From Clostridia bacterium (GTDB taxonomy: Bacteria > Bacillota_A > Clostridia > RUG12999): DNA of 23,921 bases. The DNA is taken from positions 1 through 23,921 of the forward strand of contig JAFYVD010000033.1 of the NCBI GenBank assembly GCA_017558425.1. The letters are read 5' to 3'. Every line of letters begins with the position of its first letter. Position 1 is the stretch's first letter. Of this stretch, positions 1 to 9,493 are shown piece after piece. The notes beneath the pieces are model-generated. The model ran no database searches. It was not told the DNA's origin and saw only the letters and a program-made list of their open reading frames with translations. Position numbers and translations under genes: made by a program.

Positions 1-1029
1 AGAAATGTTCTTGTACTTCTGTCTCAGCTTGTAGGCAAGAACAATTTTTCATATTCCCTTTCAAAAAAGGAAGGGATTCTTTTCGGCAGAAAAATTTATT
101 TTGAAGGAGTCAGCGACAGTCGAGCCGAAAGCAAAATCCGCGGTATGACTCTTATGGGTGCATATTGCGACGAGCTTACGTTAATGAGCGAATCCTTTTT
201 CTCAATGCTTTTATCCAGGCTCAGCGAAAAAGGAGCCGCACTATTTGCCACCACCAACCCCGACAGTCCATATCATTGGCTGAAACGAAATTATATTGAC
301 CGCGCAAAGCAGCTGGATATGCTGGTGGAAACTTTTCTGCTCACCGACAACACTTTTCTCGACAAAAAATATGTGGAGAGTCTGAAAAAAGAATATACCG
401 GCGTTTATTACGACAGATATATTCTGGGTAAATGGAAAGCCGCCGAAGGAATTATATACCGCAGTTTTGCAGAGAATCCGCAGAATTTTACAGTTCCCAC
501 TCCTTCGTCCGACGAAATAGCCTTTGCCACAATCGGAGTGGACTTTGGCGGTAACAAATCGGCTCACGCTTTTATTTGTACAGGCTTTTCGCATAATATG
601 GATAAAATTACCGTACTTGACGAATTCTATATCAAAGAACAAATCTCTCCCAAAAAATTAGAGGATTATTTTATTACTTTCGCAGAAAAATGCCTTTCAT
701 TATATAATATATACGACGTTTATTGCGACAACGCCGAAACAACCTTGATAAACGGACTTACAAACGCTGTCATCGACTCGGGGCTTGCCATCGATATCCG
801 CAACGCAAGAAAAAAGCCTGTCACCCAGCGAATACGGTTCATTTCTTCAATGATGTCTCATGGCAGATTTTTCATCACAGAAAACTGTCCCCATCTCGCC
901 GAGGCTCTTTCCACCGCTGTGTGGGACGATTCTCAGGGCACAGATAAACGTCTTGACAACGGCAGCATAAATGTTGACAGCCTTGATGCAATGGAATACA
1001 GCATTGAGCCTTATATGGAGGATTTTTAA
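1..1029 (+). CDS. terL: Phage terminase large subunit, 5' end outside the window
   Basis: This is the ATPase/nuclease motor that packages phage DNA into proheads. The frame is open from base 1, so the gene begins upstream; 342 codons are visible. The PBSX-type family is usually about 420-430 residues, so the part with Walker A is probably missing. A Walker B-like AYCDE lies at visible residues 54-58, followed by a stretch typical of the family (TTNPDSPYHWLK). The C-terminal RNase H-like nuclease keeps its acidic residues: D181 in IGVDFGG, D243 in YCDNAE and D329 in SLDAMEY. The natural-looking end (EPYMEDF, then stop) suggests an intact C-terminus. No portal or capsid gene follows; the hrcA promoter begins 31 nt after the stop. 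It could be the edge of a prophage remnant or an isolated domesticated gene. The family call is firm; functionality is inference. Confidence 0.88.
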   Translation, partial: RNVLVLLSQLVGKNNFSYSLSKKEGILFGRKIYFEGVSDSRAESKIRGMTLMGAYCDELTLMSESFFSMLLSRLSEKGAALFATTNPDSPYHWLKRNYIDRAKQLDMLVETFLLTDNTFLDKKYVESLKKEYTGVYYDRYILGKWKAAEGIIYRSFAENPQNFTVPTPSSDEIAFATIGVDFGGNKSAHAFICTGFSHNMDKITVLDEFYIKEQISPKKLEDYFITFAEKCLSLYNIYDVYCDNAETTLINGLTNAVIDSGLAIDIRNARKKPVTQRIRFISSMMSHGRFFITENCPHLAEALSTAVWDDSQGTDKRLDNGSINVDSLDAMEYSIEPYMEDF

Positions 1030-1059
1030 CCTTTTAACGAAATTTTTCCAATTTTCCTA

Positions 1060-1088
1060 TTGACTTTGTCTGAAAAAAGTATTATAGT
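1060..1088 (+). promoter_or_regulatory. Sigma-A type promoter of the hrcA operon
   Basis: A TTGACT -35 box (1060-1065) and a TATAGT -10 box (1083-1088) are separated by 17 nt. The CIRCE operator starts 5 nt after the -10 box, so it overlaps the expected transcription start. This is the usual layout for HrcA repression. Confidence 0.8.
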
Positions 1089-1092
1089 ATTA

Positions 1093-1119
1093 TTAGCACT
1101 CAAAGCAAGCGAGTGCTAA
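1093..1119 (+). promoter_or_regulatory. CIRCE operator (HrcA binding site)
   Basis: A perfect inverted repeat, TTAGCACTC (1093-1101) and GAGTGCTAA (1111-1119), has the canonical 9-nt spacer AAAGCAAGC. It matches the CIRCE consensus exactly. It lies just downstream of the -10 box and before hrcA, so HrcA is expected to repress its own operon until heat or misfolded protein titrates GroEL. Confidence 0.97.
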
Positions 1120-1142
1120 CTACTCAGAAGGGTGGTGAAATT

Positions 1143-2195
1143 ATGCAGCTTGACGACCGCAAAAGAAAAATTCTTCAGGCGATAATTAAGGATTATATCA
1201 AAACCGCTGAGCCTGTTGGTTCTCGTACCATATCAAAGAATCATATGCCCAGCCTCAGCTCTGCCACCATTCGTAATGAAATGGCAGACCTTGAAGAACT
1301 TGGCTATCTGTATCAGCCCCATTCCTCGGCAGGCAGAATCCCTTCCGATCTGGGATACAGGGTTTATGTTGACAGTATGCTCAGCAAATATAAGCTGACA
1401 ATTTCTGAAATGCTGACTGTTCACGAAACTCTTATGAAGAAAATGAAGGTGGCAAACGACATTGTTTCCGAGCTTTCATCTGTGCTTGCGCACATTTCTT
1501 CTTATGCAGCGCTTTCGGTATCTTCTGCAACAGAAAGACCTGTTATAGATTCTGTTCAGGTTCTGTATATCAACAATTTCCGTGTGGTTGTTCTTGTTAT
1601 CCTGCAGGACGGCACAATTAAAAACAGACTTTTGCAGACTTCTGCAATCACAGAAAGTCAGGCTATACAGCTTACCAATATATTAAGTTCAAGTCTTTCG
1701 GGACATTCTGTTTCGGAAATCACGCTTGACCTTATTATGTCGATAAAGATGCTTTTTACAGACAACAAACCGCTGATTGATGAAATTATGGAATTCATCA
1801 GCGAGGTTGCCGGTGACGACGGCCAAAGTTTTGCTGTAGACGGCAGCGCAAACCTTTTAAACTTTCCCGAATATTCGGATGTGGAAAAGGCGAAAAAGGT
1901 TTTAAATTTCATGCATGACAAAAATAACATCCGCTCCCTTGCCACAATTCCTCTTGAGGAAAACGGCATCAGCGTTTTAATAGGCCACGAAAATCCGTTT
2001 GAAGAGCTTGATGACTGCAGTATGGCAGTGCTGAGCTATAACATCAGCGGCAAAGCAGGCAGGATTGCCCTTGTGGGTCCGAAAAGAATGGATTATTCAA
2101 AAGCTGTATCAATGTTGGAATATTTAAAGGATGAACTCAGTACAAGTTTGGGTGGAAAAGAAAGGAGTTTACCTCATGACCAAGAAGAAAACTAA
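1143..2195 (+). CDS. hrcA: Heat-inducible transcription repressor HrcA
   Basis: HrcA is the DNA-binding repressor that recognises CIRCE and keeps class I heat-shock genes off in the absence of stress. The product is 350 residues, normal for the family. The N-terminal winged helix is visible (residues about 4-65: RKRKILQAIIKDYI, then SSATIRNEMADLEELGYL and SAGRIPSDLGYRVYVD), followed by the GAF-like effector/dimerisation region. The ATG at 1143 was chosen over an upstream in-frame GTG at 1113, because the GTG lies inside the CIRCE repeat, whereas AAGGGTGG at 1128-1135 fits the ATG. The 3' end overlaps grpE by 20 nt, which suggests translational coupling. It is first in the operon and autoregulated through CIRCE. 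Confidence 0.96.
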   Translation: MQLDDRKRKILQAIIKDYIKTAEPVGSRTISKNHMPSLSSATIRNEMADLEELGYLYQPHSSAGRIPSDLGYRVYVDSMLSKYKLTISEMLTVHETLMKKMKVANDIVSELSSVLAHISSYAALSVSSATERPVIDSVQVLYINNFRVVVLVILQDGTIKNRLLQTSAITESQAIQLTNILSSSLSGHSVSEITLDLIMSIKMLFTDNKPLIDEIMEFISEVAGDDGQSFAVDGSANLLNFPEYSDVEKAKKVLNFMHDKNNIRSLATIPLEENGISVLIGHENPFEELDDCSMAVLSYNISGKAGRIALVGPKRMDYSKAVSMLEYLKDELSTSLGGKERSLPHDQEEN

Positions 2196-2703
2196 CGAGG
2201 AAGAACTTGAAACAACTGAAGAAACCTCTGCAGAAGTTGCAGAAGAATCAACAGAAAAAACGCCCGAAGTTACCTGTGAATCTGTGAAAGCCGAATATGA
2301 AGATAAACTTATGAGGCTCGCCGCAGAATATGATAACTTCAGAAAGCGTACAATTAAAGAAAGAGATTTGATAGCCGCAAACAGCGTTGGCGATGCAGTA
2401 ATGCATCTTCTCCCCGCAATGGATAACCTCGCCCGTGCGATTGCCGCACTTGAAGGCGAAGATGATAATCCTGCAAAACAGGGATTTATGCTTATCGCCC
2501 GTCAGTTTGACGAAGCTTTTGCCAATATCGGCATAGAAAAAATTCCGGCTGTCGGCACAGAATTTGACCCCAATCTTCACAACGCCGTTATGCACGTTGA
2601 TGACGATTCCGTCGGGGACAATATGATTGTCGAAGAACTTATGCCCGGTTATAAATATAAAGAAAAAATTATTCGCCACAGTATGGTAAAAGTGGCAAAC
2701 TAA
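2176..2703 (+). CDS. grpE: Nucleotide exchange factor GrpE
   Basis: GrpE is the cytoplasmic cochaperone that releases ADP from DnaK and resets its substrate cycle. The product is 175 residues. The N-terminus is highly charged and rich in Glu/Thr, as in the flexible tail of GrpE proteins. A helical stretch follows (AEYDNFRKRTIKER), then the C-terminal beta domain with the conserved FDPNLHNAV and IRHSMVKV segments. An in-frame ATG at 2131 exists inside hrcA, but the ATG at 2176 is preceded by AAAGGAG (2161-2167) at 8 nt spacing and gives the usual MTKKK-like start. The gene overlaps the end of hrcA and is followed 19 nt later by dnaK, so it is under CIRCE control. Confidence 0.96.
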   Translation: MTKKKTNEEELETTEETSAEVAEESTEKTPEVTCESVKAEYEDKLMRLAAEYDNFRKRTIKERDLIAANSVGDAVMHLLPAMDNLARAIAALEGEDDNPAKQGFMLIARQFDEAFANIGIEKIPAVGTEFDPNLHNAVMHVDDDSVGDNMIVEELMPGYKYKEKIIRHSMVKVAN

Positions 2704-2710
2704 TATTTAG

Positions 2711-4543
<1,833 letters not shown>

Positions 4544-4558
4544 TTATATTCACTCTAA

Positions 4559-4588
4559 ACGCCCGCACAGGCTTTTCCTTGCGGGCGT
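4559..4588 (+). promoter_or_regulatory. Intercistronic hairpin between dnaK and dnaJ
   Basis: ACGCCCGCA (4559-4567) pairs with TGCGGGCGT (4580-4588) over 9 bp, and an inner AGG/CCT pair can extend the stem past one bulged base. No run of T follows (ATAAGTGATTTT). It is therefore more likely an mRNA-stabilising or processing element, or a weak attenuator that lowers dnaJ relative to dnaK, than a full terminator. Confidence 0.65.
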
Positions 4589-4610
4589 ATAAGTGATTTT
4601 GGAGGAAAAA

Positions 4611-5738
4611 ATGGCAAACAAACGAGATTATTACGAGGTGCTGGGGGTTGAGAAATCCGCTTCTGCCGATGAAATGAAAAAGGCTTACCGCAAGCTTGCA
4701 AAGCAGTATCATCCCGATTTGCACCCAGGAGATAAAGAAGCTGAAGAAAAATTCAAAGAACTCAGCGAAGCATACGAAGTTTTGAGCGACCCTCAGAAAA
4801 AAGCCAATTATGACCAGTTCGGCCACGACGGTCCTCAAGGCTTTGGCGGCGGTGCAGGCGGATTCGGCGGTTTTGGCGGATTTGATGACCTGGGCGACAT
4901 TTTCGGCAGCTTTTTCGGTGGGGGCAGATCTTCTGCACGCAGAAACGGACCCGTCCGTGGCCGTGACGTGGAAGTTGTTGAGGTTGTTTCTTTCGAGGAA
5001 GCAGCTTTCGGAGTGACCCGCGACATAAATTATTCACATATTGAAAACTGTCCCGATTGCGGAGGCAGCGGTGCAAAAAAAGGTACATCCCCCGAAACTT
5101 GTTCCAACTGTGGCGGCAGCGGTCAGGTGAGAAGTGTTCAGAGAACTCCTTTCGGTCAGTTCCAGACCACTCAGCCCTGCTCGGTCTGCGGTGGTAGCGG
5201 AAAAATTATTAAAGAAAAATGTTCAACTTGTGACGGCAAAGGTAAAGTTCGCCGCAAGGTGACAGAAACAGTGAACATTCCCGCCGGAATTGATGACGGT
5301 CAGACAATTTCCGTTTCAGGCAGAGGTGATGCAGGTTCACGCGGCGGTCCCGCAGGTGACCTTTACGTTACTGTTCACATCCGTCCGCACGAGATTTTCG
5401 AACGTCAGGGCACAAGCGTGCTTTGCAGTATACCTATCACATTTGTTCAGGCGGCACTTGGTGCGGACATTGATGTTCCCACCATTCACGGCAAAGTGAA
5501 AATGACCGTTCCCGAAGGCACTCAGCCCGGAACAGAGTTCAGACTCCGCGGCAAAGGAATCCCCAGCCTCAGGACAAAAAATCCCGGAGACCAGTTTGTC
5601 ACAATAGTTGTGGAAGTGCCTAAAAATCTGAGTTCCGAACAAAAAGCTACTCTGGAAAAATTTGCGGAGCTTGAAGGCGAAAAAAATTATAACAAAAAGA
5701 AGAAATTCAGCGAAAAAATCAAAGATTTGTTTGATTGA
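4611..5738 (+). CDS. dnaJ: Chaperone protein DnaJ (type I Hsp40)
   Basis: DnaJ delivers unfolded clients to DnaK and stimulates its ATPase. The product is 375 residues with the complete type I layout: J domain with HPD at residues 34-36, a Gly/Phe-rich linker (about 75-105), four zinc-binding CxxCxGxG repeats (CPDCGGSG at about 147, [16 protein letters not shown] and CSTCDGKG at about 204), then the C-terminal substrate-binding beta domains. The ATG at 4611, with GGAGG at 4601-4605, was preferred over an in-frame GTG at 4593, which precedes that ribosome binding site. It follows dnaK after a 67-nt gap containing a hairpin and precedes prmA by 11 nt, so it is probably cotranscribed with both. 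Confidence 0.98.
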   Translation: MANKRDYYEVLGVEKSASADEMKKAYRKLAKQYHPDLHPGDKEAEEKFKELSEAYEVLSDPQKKANYDQFGHDGPQGFGGGAGGFGGFGGFDDLGDIFGSFFGGGRSSARRNGPVRGRDVEVVEVVSFEEAAFGVTRDINYSHIENCPDCGGSGAKKGTSPETCSNCGGSGQVRSVQRTPFGQFQTTQPCSVCGGSGKIIKEKCSTCDGKGKVRRKVTETVNIPAGIDDGQTISVSGRGDAGSRGGPAGDLYVTVHIRPHEIFERQGTSVLCSIPITFVQAALGADIDVPTIHGKVKMTVPEGTQPGTEFRLRGKGIPSLRTKNPGDQFVTIVVEVPKNLSSEQKATLEKFAELEGEKNYNKKKKFSEKIKDLFD

Positions 5739-5749
5739 GGTGAAAATAT

Positions 5750-6685
5750 ATGAACTGGACAGAAATAACCGTAAAAATCCCGCACGAATCGGTTGAAATG
5801 GCAAGCGGTGTATTGTACGCAACAGGCGTGGGCGGCGTTTCAATCAACGACGCCACTTTGCTTGATGAATCTGAAAGACTTACATCCGCATGGGATGTTC
5901 TGGATGACGATGTTCGTCAGAAATATGAAACAGAATATGCAACCTTGCAAGCATATTACCCCCCCGAAACAGACATTCCCGAAACCATTAAAATTATCGA
6001 GGAAGGTATAAAATCCCTCGATGGGCTCACCGACATTTCAGGACTTGAAATTTCTTACAAAGAGGTTCGTGAGCAGGATTGGGAAAATGAATGGAAAAAA
6101 TATTACAAACCCGTTCCCGTGGGCAAACGAATCATTATAAAACCTCAGTGGGAAGAAATTGACGATGCAGACCGCGACGTTGTGATTGAGCTTGACCCGG
6201 GCATGGCGTTCGGCACAGGCACTCACGAAACCACAAGAATGTGTCTTGCACTTTTAGAAGAATTTGTTACTCCCGACTCCACACTTCTCGACATCGGTAC
6301 GGGTAGCGGTATTTTGTCGGTTGGTGCGGCAAAACTCGGTTGCGGCAAAATTGTTGCTTCCGATATAGACAGTGTTGCCGTGAAGGTTGCAAAAGAGAAT
6401 GCAGAACTTAATGGCGTTGCCGATTTGATTGATATCCGTTGTTGCGACCTTACAACAGGCATTTCGGGCAAATATTCCATCGTGGTTGCAAATATCATAG
6501 CCGATGCTGTTATTATGCTTTCCGAATCAGCGGCTAATTTTATGGCTGAGGGCGGCGTATACATAACGTCGGGGATTATTGACCACAGAATTGATGATGT
6601 AAAAGATGCACTTATAAAATACGGTTTTAAAATTGACCGCGTTGTAAGAGAAGGAGACTGGGCAGCCATTGTCTGCACAAGATAA
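5750..6685 (+). CDS. prmA: Ribosomal protein L11 methyltransferase PrmA
   Basis: PrmA uses S-adenosylmethionine to trimethylate ribosomal protein L11 in the cytoplasm. The product is 311 residues, normal for the family. The N-terminal part contains the L11-recognition region and linker (VREQDWENEWKKYYKPVPVG). The class I methyltransferase domain has the PrmA-specific ELDPGMAFGTGTHETT segment (about 145-160), then the SAM-binding motif LLDIGTGSGILSVGAAKLG (about 179-197) and a VVANIIADA motif IV-like stretch. GAGGTG lies 8 nt before the ATG and overlaps the dnaJ stop, so translation is probably coupled. Its place after dnaJ and before rsmE is conserved in many Firmicutes. Confidence 0.97.
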   Translation: MNWTEITVKIPHESVEMASGVLYATGVGGVSINDATLLDESERLTSAWDVLDDDVRQKYETEYATLQAYYPPETDIPETIKIIEEGIKSLDGLTDISGLEISYKEVREQDWENEWKKYYKPVPVGKRIIIKPQWEEIDDADRDVVIELDPGMAFGTGTHETTRMCLALLEEFVTPDSTLLDIGTGSGILSVGAAKLGCGKIVASDIDSVAVKVAKENAELNGVADLIDIRCCDLTTGISGKYSIVVANIIADAVIMLSESAANFMAEGGVYITSGIIDHRIDDVKDALIKYGFKIDRVVREGDWAAIVCTR

Positions 6686-6688
6686 GCC

Positions 6689-7417
6689 ATGAGAAGATTT
6701 TTTGCAGAAACAAGTTCGGAAAATGTAATAATTTCCGGTTCTGATGCTCATCATATAACCGATGTGCTCCGCTTGAAAGAAAATGACGAAATCATCGTAT
6801 GTGGCGGTGACGGTTATGATTGTATCACACGTCTTACCTCTCTTTCAAAAGATGAGGTGTGCGGTGAAATTGTCAACCGTACTCCTTCACTTGCGGAACC
6901 CCCGGTGAAAATCCGTTTGTTCCAGTGTATGCCCAAAGGCGACAAATTTGAATATATCATTCAGAAAACGGTGGAAATCGGTGTCACCGAAATTGTTCCG
7001 GTGGAATCAAAACGTTGTATTGTAAAAATCCCCGGAAACAAGGCTGCAGCCAAAACCGAGCGTTGGAACAAAATTGCAGAATCTGCGGCAAAACAGTCGG
7101 GCAGAGGGCTCATCCCCACCGTTGCGCTTCCTATAAGTTTCAAAGAAGCGGTGAAAACTTTTGCCGATTGCGACCTTGCAATTGTCTGCTATGAGCTTGA
7201 AACCGAGGTTTCTCTCAAAAGCATTTTATCAGAAAATCAAAACATTAAAACAGTTAACGTGTTTATAGGTCCCGAAGGCGGAATTGACGACGACGAAATT
7301 GCCGCTTTGAAGAACCAGGGTGCAACCTCTGTTACGCTAGGCCCCCGAATTCTGCGTACAGAAACCGCACCACTTACAGTTTTATCTAATATTATTTATC
7401 AGCTTGAGGACAGGTAA
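6689..7417 (+). CDS. rsmE: 16S rRNA (uracil-1498-N3)-methyltransferase RsmE
   Basis: RsmE is a SPOUT-family enzyme that methylates N3 of U1498 in 16S rRNA in the assembled small subunit. The product is 242 residues, the usual length. It has an N-terminal PUA-like domain (MRRFFAE through SDAHHITDVLRLK). The C-terminal SPOUT knot has the conserved FIGPEGGIDDDEI (about 192-204) and LGPRILRTETAPL (about 217-229). The start lies 3 nt after the prmA stop and lacks a strong ribosome binding site, so it is probably translated by coupling to prmA. Its stop codon is inside a long hairpin. It is the last gene of the conserved heat-shock cluster. Confidence 0.97.
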   Translation: MRRFFAETSSENVIISGSDAHHITDVLRLKENDEIIVCGGDGYDCITRLTSLSKDEVCGEIVNRTPSLAEPPVKIRLFQCMPKGDKFEYIIQKTVEIGVTEIVPVESKRCIVKIPGNKAAAKTERWNKIAESAAKQSGRGLIPTVALPISFKEAVKTFADCDLAIVCYELETEVSLKSILSENQNIKTVNVFIGPEGGIDDDEIAALKNQGATSVTLGPRILRTETAPLTVLSNIIYQLEDR

Positions 7418-7433
7418 ATCCTGTCCTTAAGTT
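7401..7433 (+). promoter_or_regulatory. Hairpin spanning the rsmE stop codon
   Basis: AGGACAGG (7407-7414) pairs with CCTGTCCT (7420-7427) around a TAAAT loop that carries the rsmE stop. With G-U pairs the stem extends to about 14 bp (7401-7414 with 7420-7433). No T-run follows. It may separate the chaperone/methyltransferase messages from the peptidase genes by pausing or processing. Termination is not supported by the sequence. Confidence 0.5.
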
Positions 7434-7448
7434 TAAGGAGACGAATTT

Positions 7449-8480
7449 ATGGAACTTCTTAAAGAACTATGTGAAATAAATGCCCTTTCCGGATTTCATC
7501 ACAGCGGTACAGAAGAATTAAAATCGCTGTTTGAAAGATATCTTACCGATTGCAAAATCGACGCTACAGGCAACGTTATCGGTTATCACAGGTGCGGCAA
7601 AAAAGATGCACCTCTTGTGATGCTGGATGCACATTTTGACACAATCGGACTTATTGTCAAAAACTTTGCCGGCGACGGATTTATTTCCTTTGCCACCTTG
7701 GGCGGTTTTGACCCGAGGGTGCTCCCCTGTCAGGAAGTTATAATTCATGGCAAAGAAGACATTTTTGGCGTAATCGGTGCAAAGCCTCCCCATATTTTAT
7801 CTGCTGACGAGCTTGACAAAGGCATCAGCCTTGACGATTTGCTTATTGACACCGGCCTTTCGGACCAAAAACTCAAAGAGCTTGTGAAGGTTGGCACTCC
7901 CATTTCCGTAAAAACCAAACACACACCTCTCGGCAAAAACAAGTTCTGCGGTGGCGGTCTTGACGACCGTGCCGGAATATATGCTCATCTTATGGCAATC
8001 CAAAAACTTCAAAATGCAGAACTTAACGCAGATATTTGCGTTGTTGCAAGCCATTCTGAGGAAATTGGCAGATTTGGTGCAAAAAGTGCCGCAGACGCAC
8101 TTTGTCCCGACCTTGCGGTAGTTGTTGATGTGACACACGGAGACACTCCCGACGGCGATAAAAGCCTGACCTGCAAGCTTGGCAAAGGTCCTGCAATCTG
8201 CCTCGGACCAAATCTTCACAGAAAATACACCGCCACTTTGCGGGAAGTTCTTGAAAAAAATAACATTGAATATCAAACCGAGCTTGAGCCGGACGATACA
8301 GGTACAAACGCCTGGGACATTCAGGTAAGTGCCTGCGGAATACCTTGTGTACTCCTTTCAATTCCGCTCCGGTATATGCATACCACAATTGAAACGCTTT
8401 CTCTCTCCGATCTTGAGAATACGGCTGAAGGAATTGCGCTTTTCATAAAAGACCTTTTCGGAGGTGAAAAAAATGCTTAA
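7449..8480 (+). CDS. M42 family metallopeptidase (first of three)
   Basis: M42 peptidases are cytoplasmic, dinuclear-metal aminopeptidases that often form dodecameric tetrahedral (TET) particles and trim peptides released by proteases. The product is 343 residues. The metal-ligand and catalytic motifs are present: LDAHFDTIG (H62), LDDRAG, the catalytic/ligand Glu pair in HSEEIG, VVDVTHGDTPD, and RYMHT near the end. The ribosome binding site AAGGAG lies just before the ATG. It follows rsmE after 31 nt and overlaps the next M42 gene by 8 nt, so the three form one unit. It is the most diverged of the trio (HFDT rather than HMDE). Peptide specificity (acidic, neutral or deblocking) cannot be told from sequence. 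Confidence 0.93.
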   Translation: MELLKELCEINALSGFHHSGTEELKSLFERYLTDCKIDATGNVIGYHRCGKKDAPLVMLDAHFDTIGLIVKNFAGDGFISFATLGGFDPRVLPCQEVIIHGKEDIFGVIGAKPPHILSADELDKGISLDDLLIDTGLSDQKLKELVKVGTPISVKTKHTPLGKNKFCGGGLDDRAGIYAHLMAIQKLQNAELNADICVVASHSEEIGRFGAKSAADALCPDLAVVVDVTHGDTPDGDKSLTCKLGKGPAICLGPNLHRKYTATLREVLEKNNIEYQTELEPDDTGTNAWDIQVSACGIPCVLLSIPLRYMHTTIETLSLSDLENTAEGIALFIKDLFGGEKNA

Positions 8481-9492
8481 AACCTTAACCTCTCTTTCGG
8501 GCGTTACAAGTTGGGAAGAAGAAACAGCAGAATATATCGCCTCCCTTGCCAAACCCATTTGCGATTCGGTAGAATTTGATAATATGGGCAATCTGTACTG
8601 TTTCAAAAAAGGCAGAAAATCGGATAAAAAAGTTATGCTTTCGGCACACATGGACGAAGTCGGCTTCCTTGTAAAGGACATTACCGACGACGGTTATCTG
8701 AAATTCGCCTCCATCGGTATAGATTCGCGAATTCTCCTTGGTCTGCGTGTTTTTGTGGGCAAAAACAAAGTGCCCGGTGTAATCGGAATAAAAGCTGTGC
8801 ACCTTACAACTGCGGATGAACGCAAAAAGCCCGTTAAATCAAAGGATATGTACATCGATATCGGTGCTGACTCAAAAGAAGAAGCCGAAGTTCTCGCCGA
8901 AAAAGGTGACCTCATTGTTTTTGACAGCGATTATGTAGAGTTTGGCGAAAGCAAAATCAAGGCAAAGGCTCTTGATGACAGAGCAGGTTGTGCAGCTCTT
9001 TTAAAGCTTATGGAAGAGGCAGATTTTGAATATGATACCTGGTGCGTTTTCACCGTTCAGGAAGAAGCAGGGCTCCGTGGCGGAACCGTTGCGGCACGAA
9101 AAATTCTCCCCGACCTTTTCATCGCACTTGAAACCACCACCTGTTCAGACATTCCTGACGCAGAAAACGGAATGAATGTAACAACTCAGGGAAAAGGCGT
9201 TGCTCTTTCCTTTATGGACGGCAGATTTATGGCGGACAGAAAATTTGTGACCGCTGTGTTGGAGCTGGGTAAAAGAAAAGGTATTGCCTGTCAACTGAAA
9301 AGCTTTGCCGCAGGCGGAAATGAAGTCCGTTCTTCACAAATGGTGGGCGGCGGAACTGTTGCGGCGGCTCTGTCGGTGCCCACAAGATACCTGCACTCCC
9401 CCGTTTCGGTTATGGATAAATCAGATTATGACAGTTTATATCTTATGGCAAAAGAAATCTGCGAAAATTTAAGCGACCTGGAGGTATTATGA
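8473..9492 (+). CDS. M42 family metallopeptidase (second of three)
   Basis: This is the second putative TET-type aminopeptidase, 339 residues. Motifs: LSAHMDEVG (H59), LDDRAGC, VQEEAGLRGG with the catalytic Glu pair, and RYLHSP. Where its neighbours have a VDVT metal-ligand motif, this protein has ALETT (E220 in place of Asp); a carboxylate is kept, so metal binding is still possible. An in-frame GTG at 8464 is part of the GGAGGTG ribosome binding site, so the ATG at 8473 is the better start. It overlaps the first gene by 8 nt and is followed by the third after 1 nt. It shares SKEEAE and RAGC segments with the third gene, which points to an old tandem duplication. Confidence 0.93.
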   Translation: MLKTLTSLSGVTSWEEETAEYIASLAKPICDSVEFDNMGNLYCFKKGRKSDKKVMLSAHMDEVGFLVKDITDDGYLKFASIGIDSRILLGLRVFVGKNKVPGVIGIKAVHLTTADERKKPVKSKDMYIDIGADSKEEAEVLAEKGDLIVFDSDYVEFGESKIKAKALDDRAGCAALLKLMEEADFEYDTWCVFTVQEEAGLRGGTVAARKILPDLFIALETTTCSDIPDAENGMNVTTQGKGVALSFMDGRFMADRKFVTAVLELGKRKGIACQLKSFAAGGNEVRSSQMVGGGTVAAALSVPTRYLHSPVSVMDKSDYDSLYLMAKEICENLSDLEVL

Positions 9493-9493
9493 T

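Noticed and set aside
241..642. 133-codon ORF on the minus strand within the terminase gene
   Set aside because: It lies entirely antisense to a clear terminase frame, has no recognisable domain and no ribosome binding site.
1113..1142. GTG at 1113 as the start of hrcA
   Set aside because: It lies inside the right arm of the CIRCE operator; the ATG at 1143 has a good ribosome binding site and gives a normal N-terminus.
4835..5026. Pro-rich minus-strand ORF and the GGC/TTC-rich + strand run as a repeat element
   Set aside because: The run codes for the normal Gly/Phe linker of DnaJ.
5337..5843. 168-codon ORF on the minus strand across the dnaJ-prmA junction
   Set aside because: It is a shadow of two well-supported + strand genes, without family motifs.
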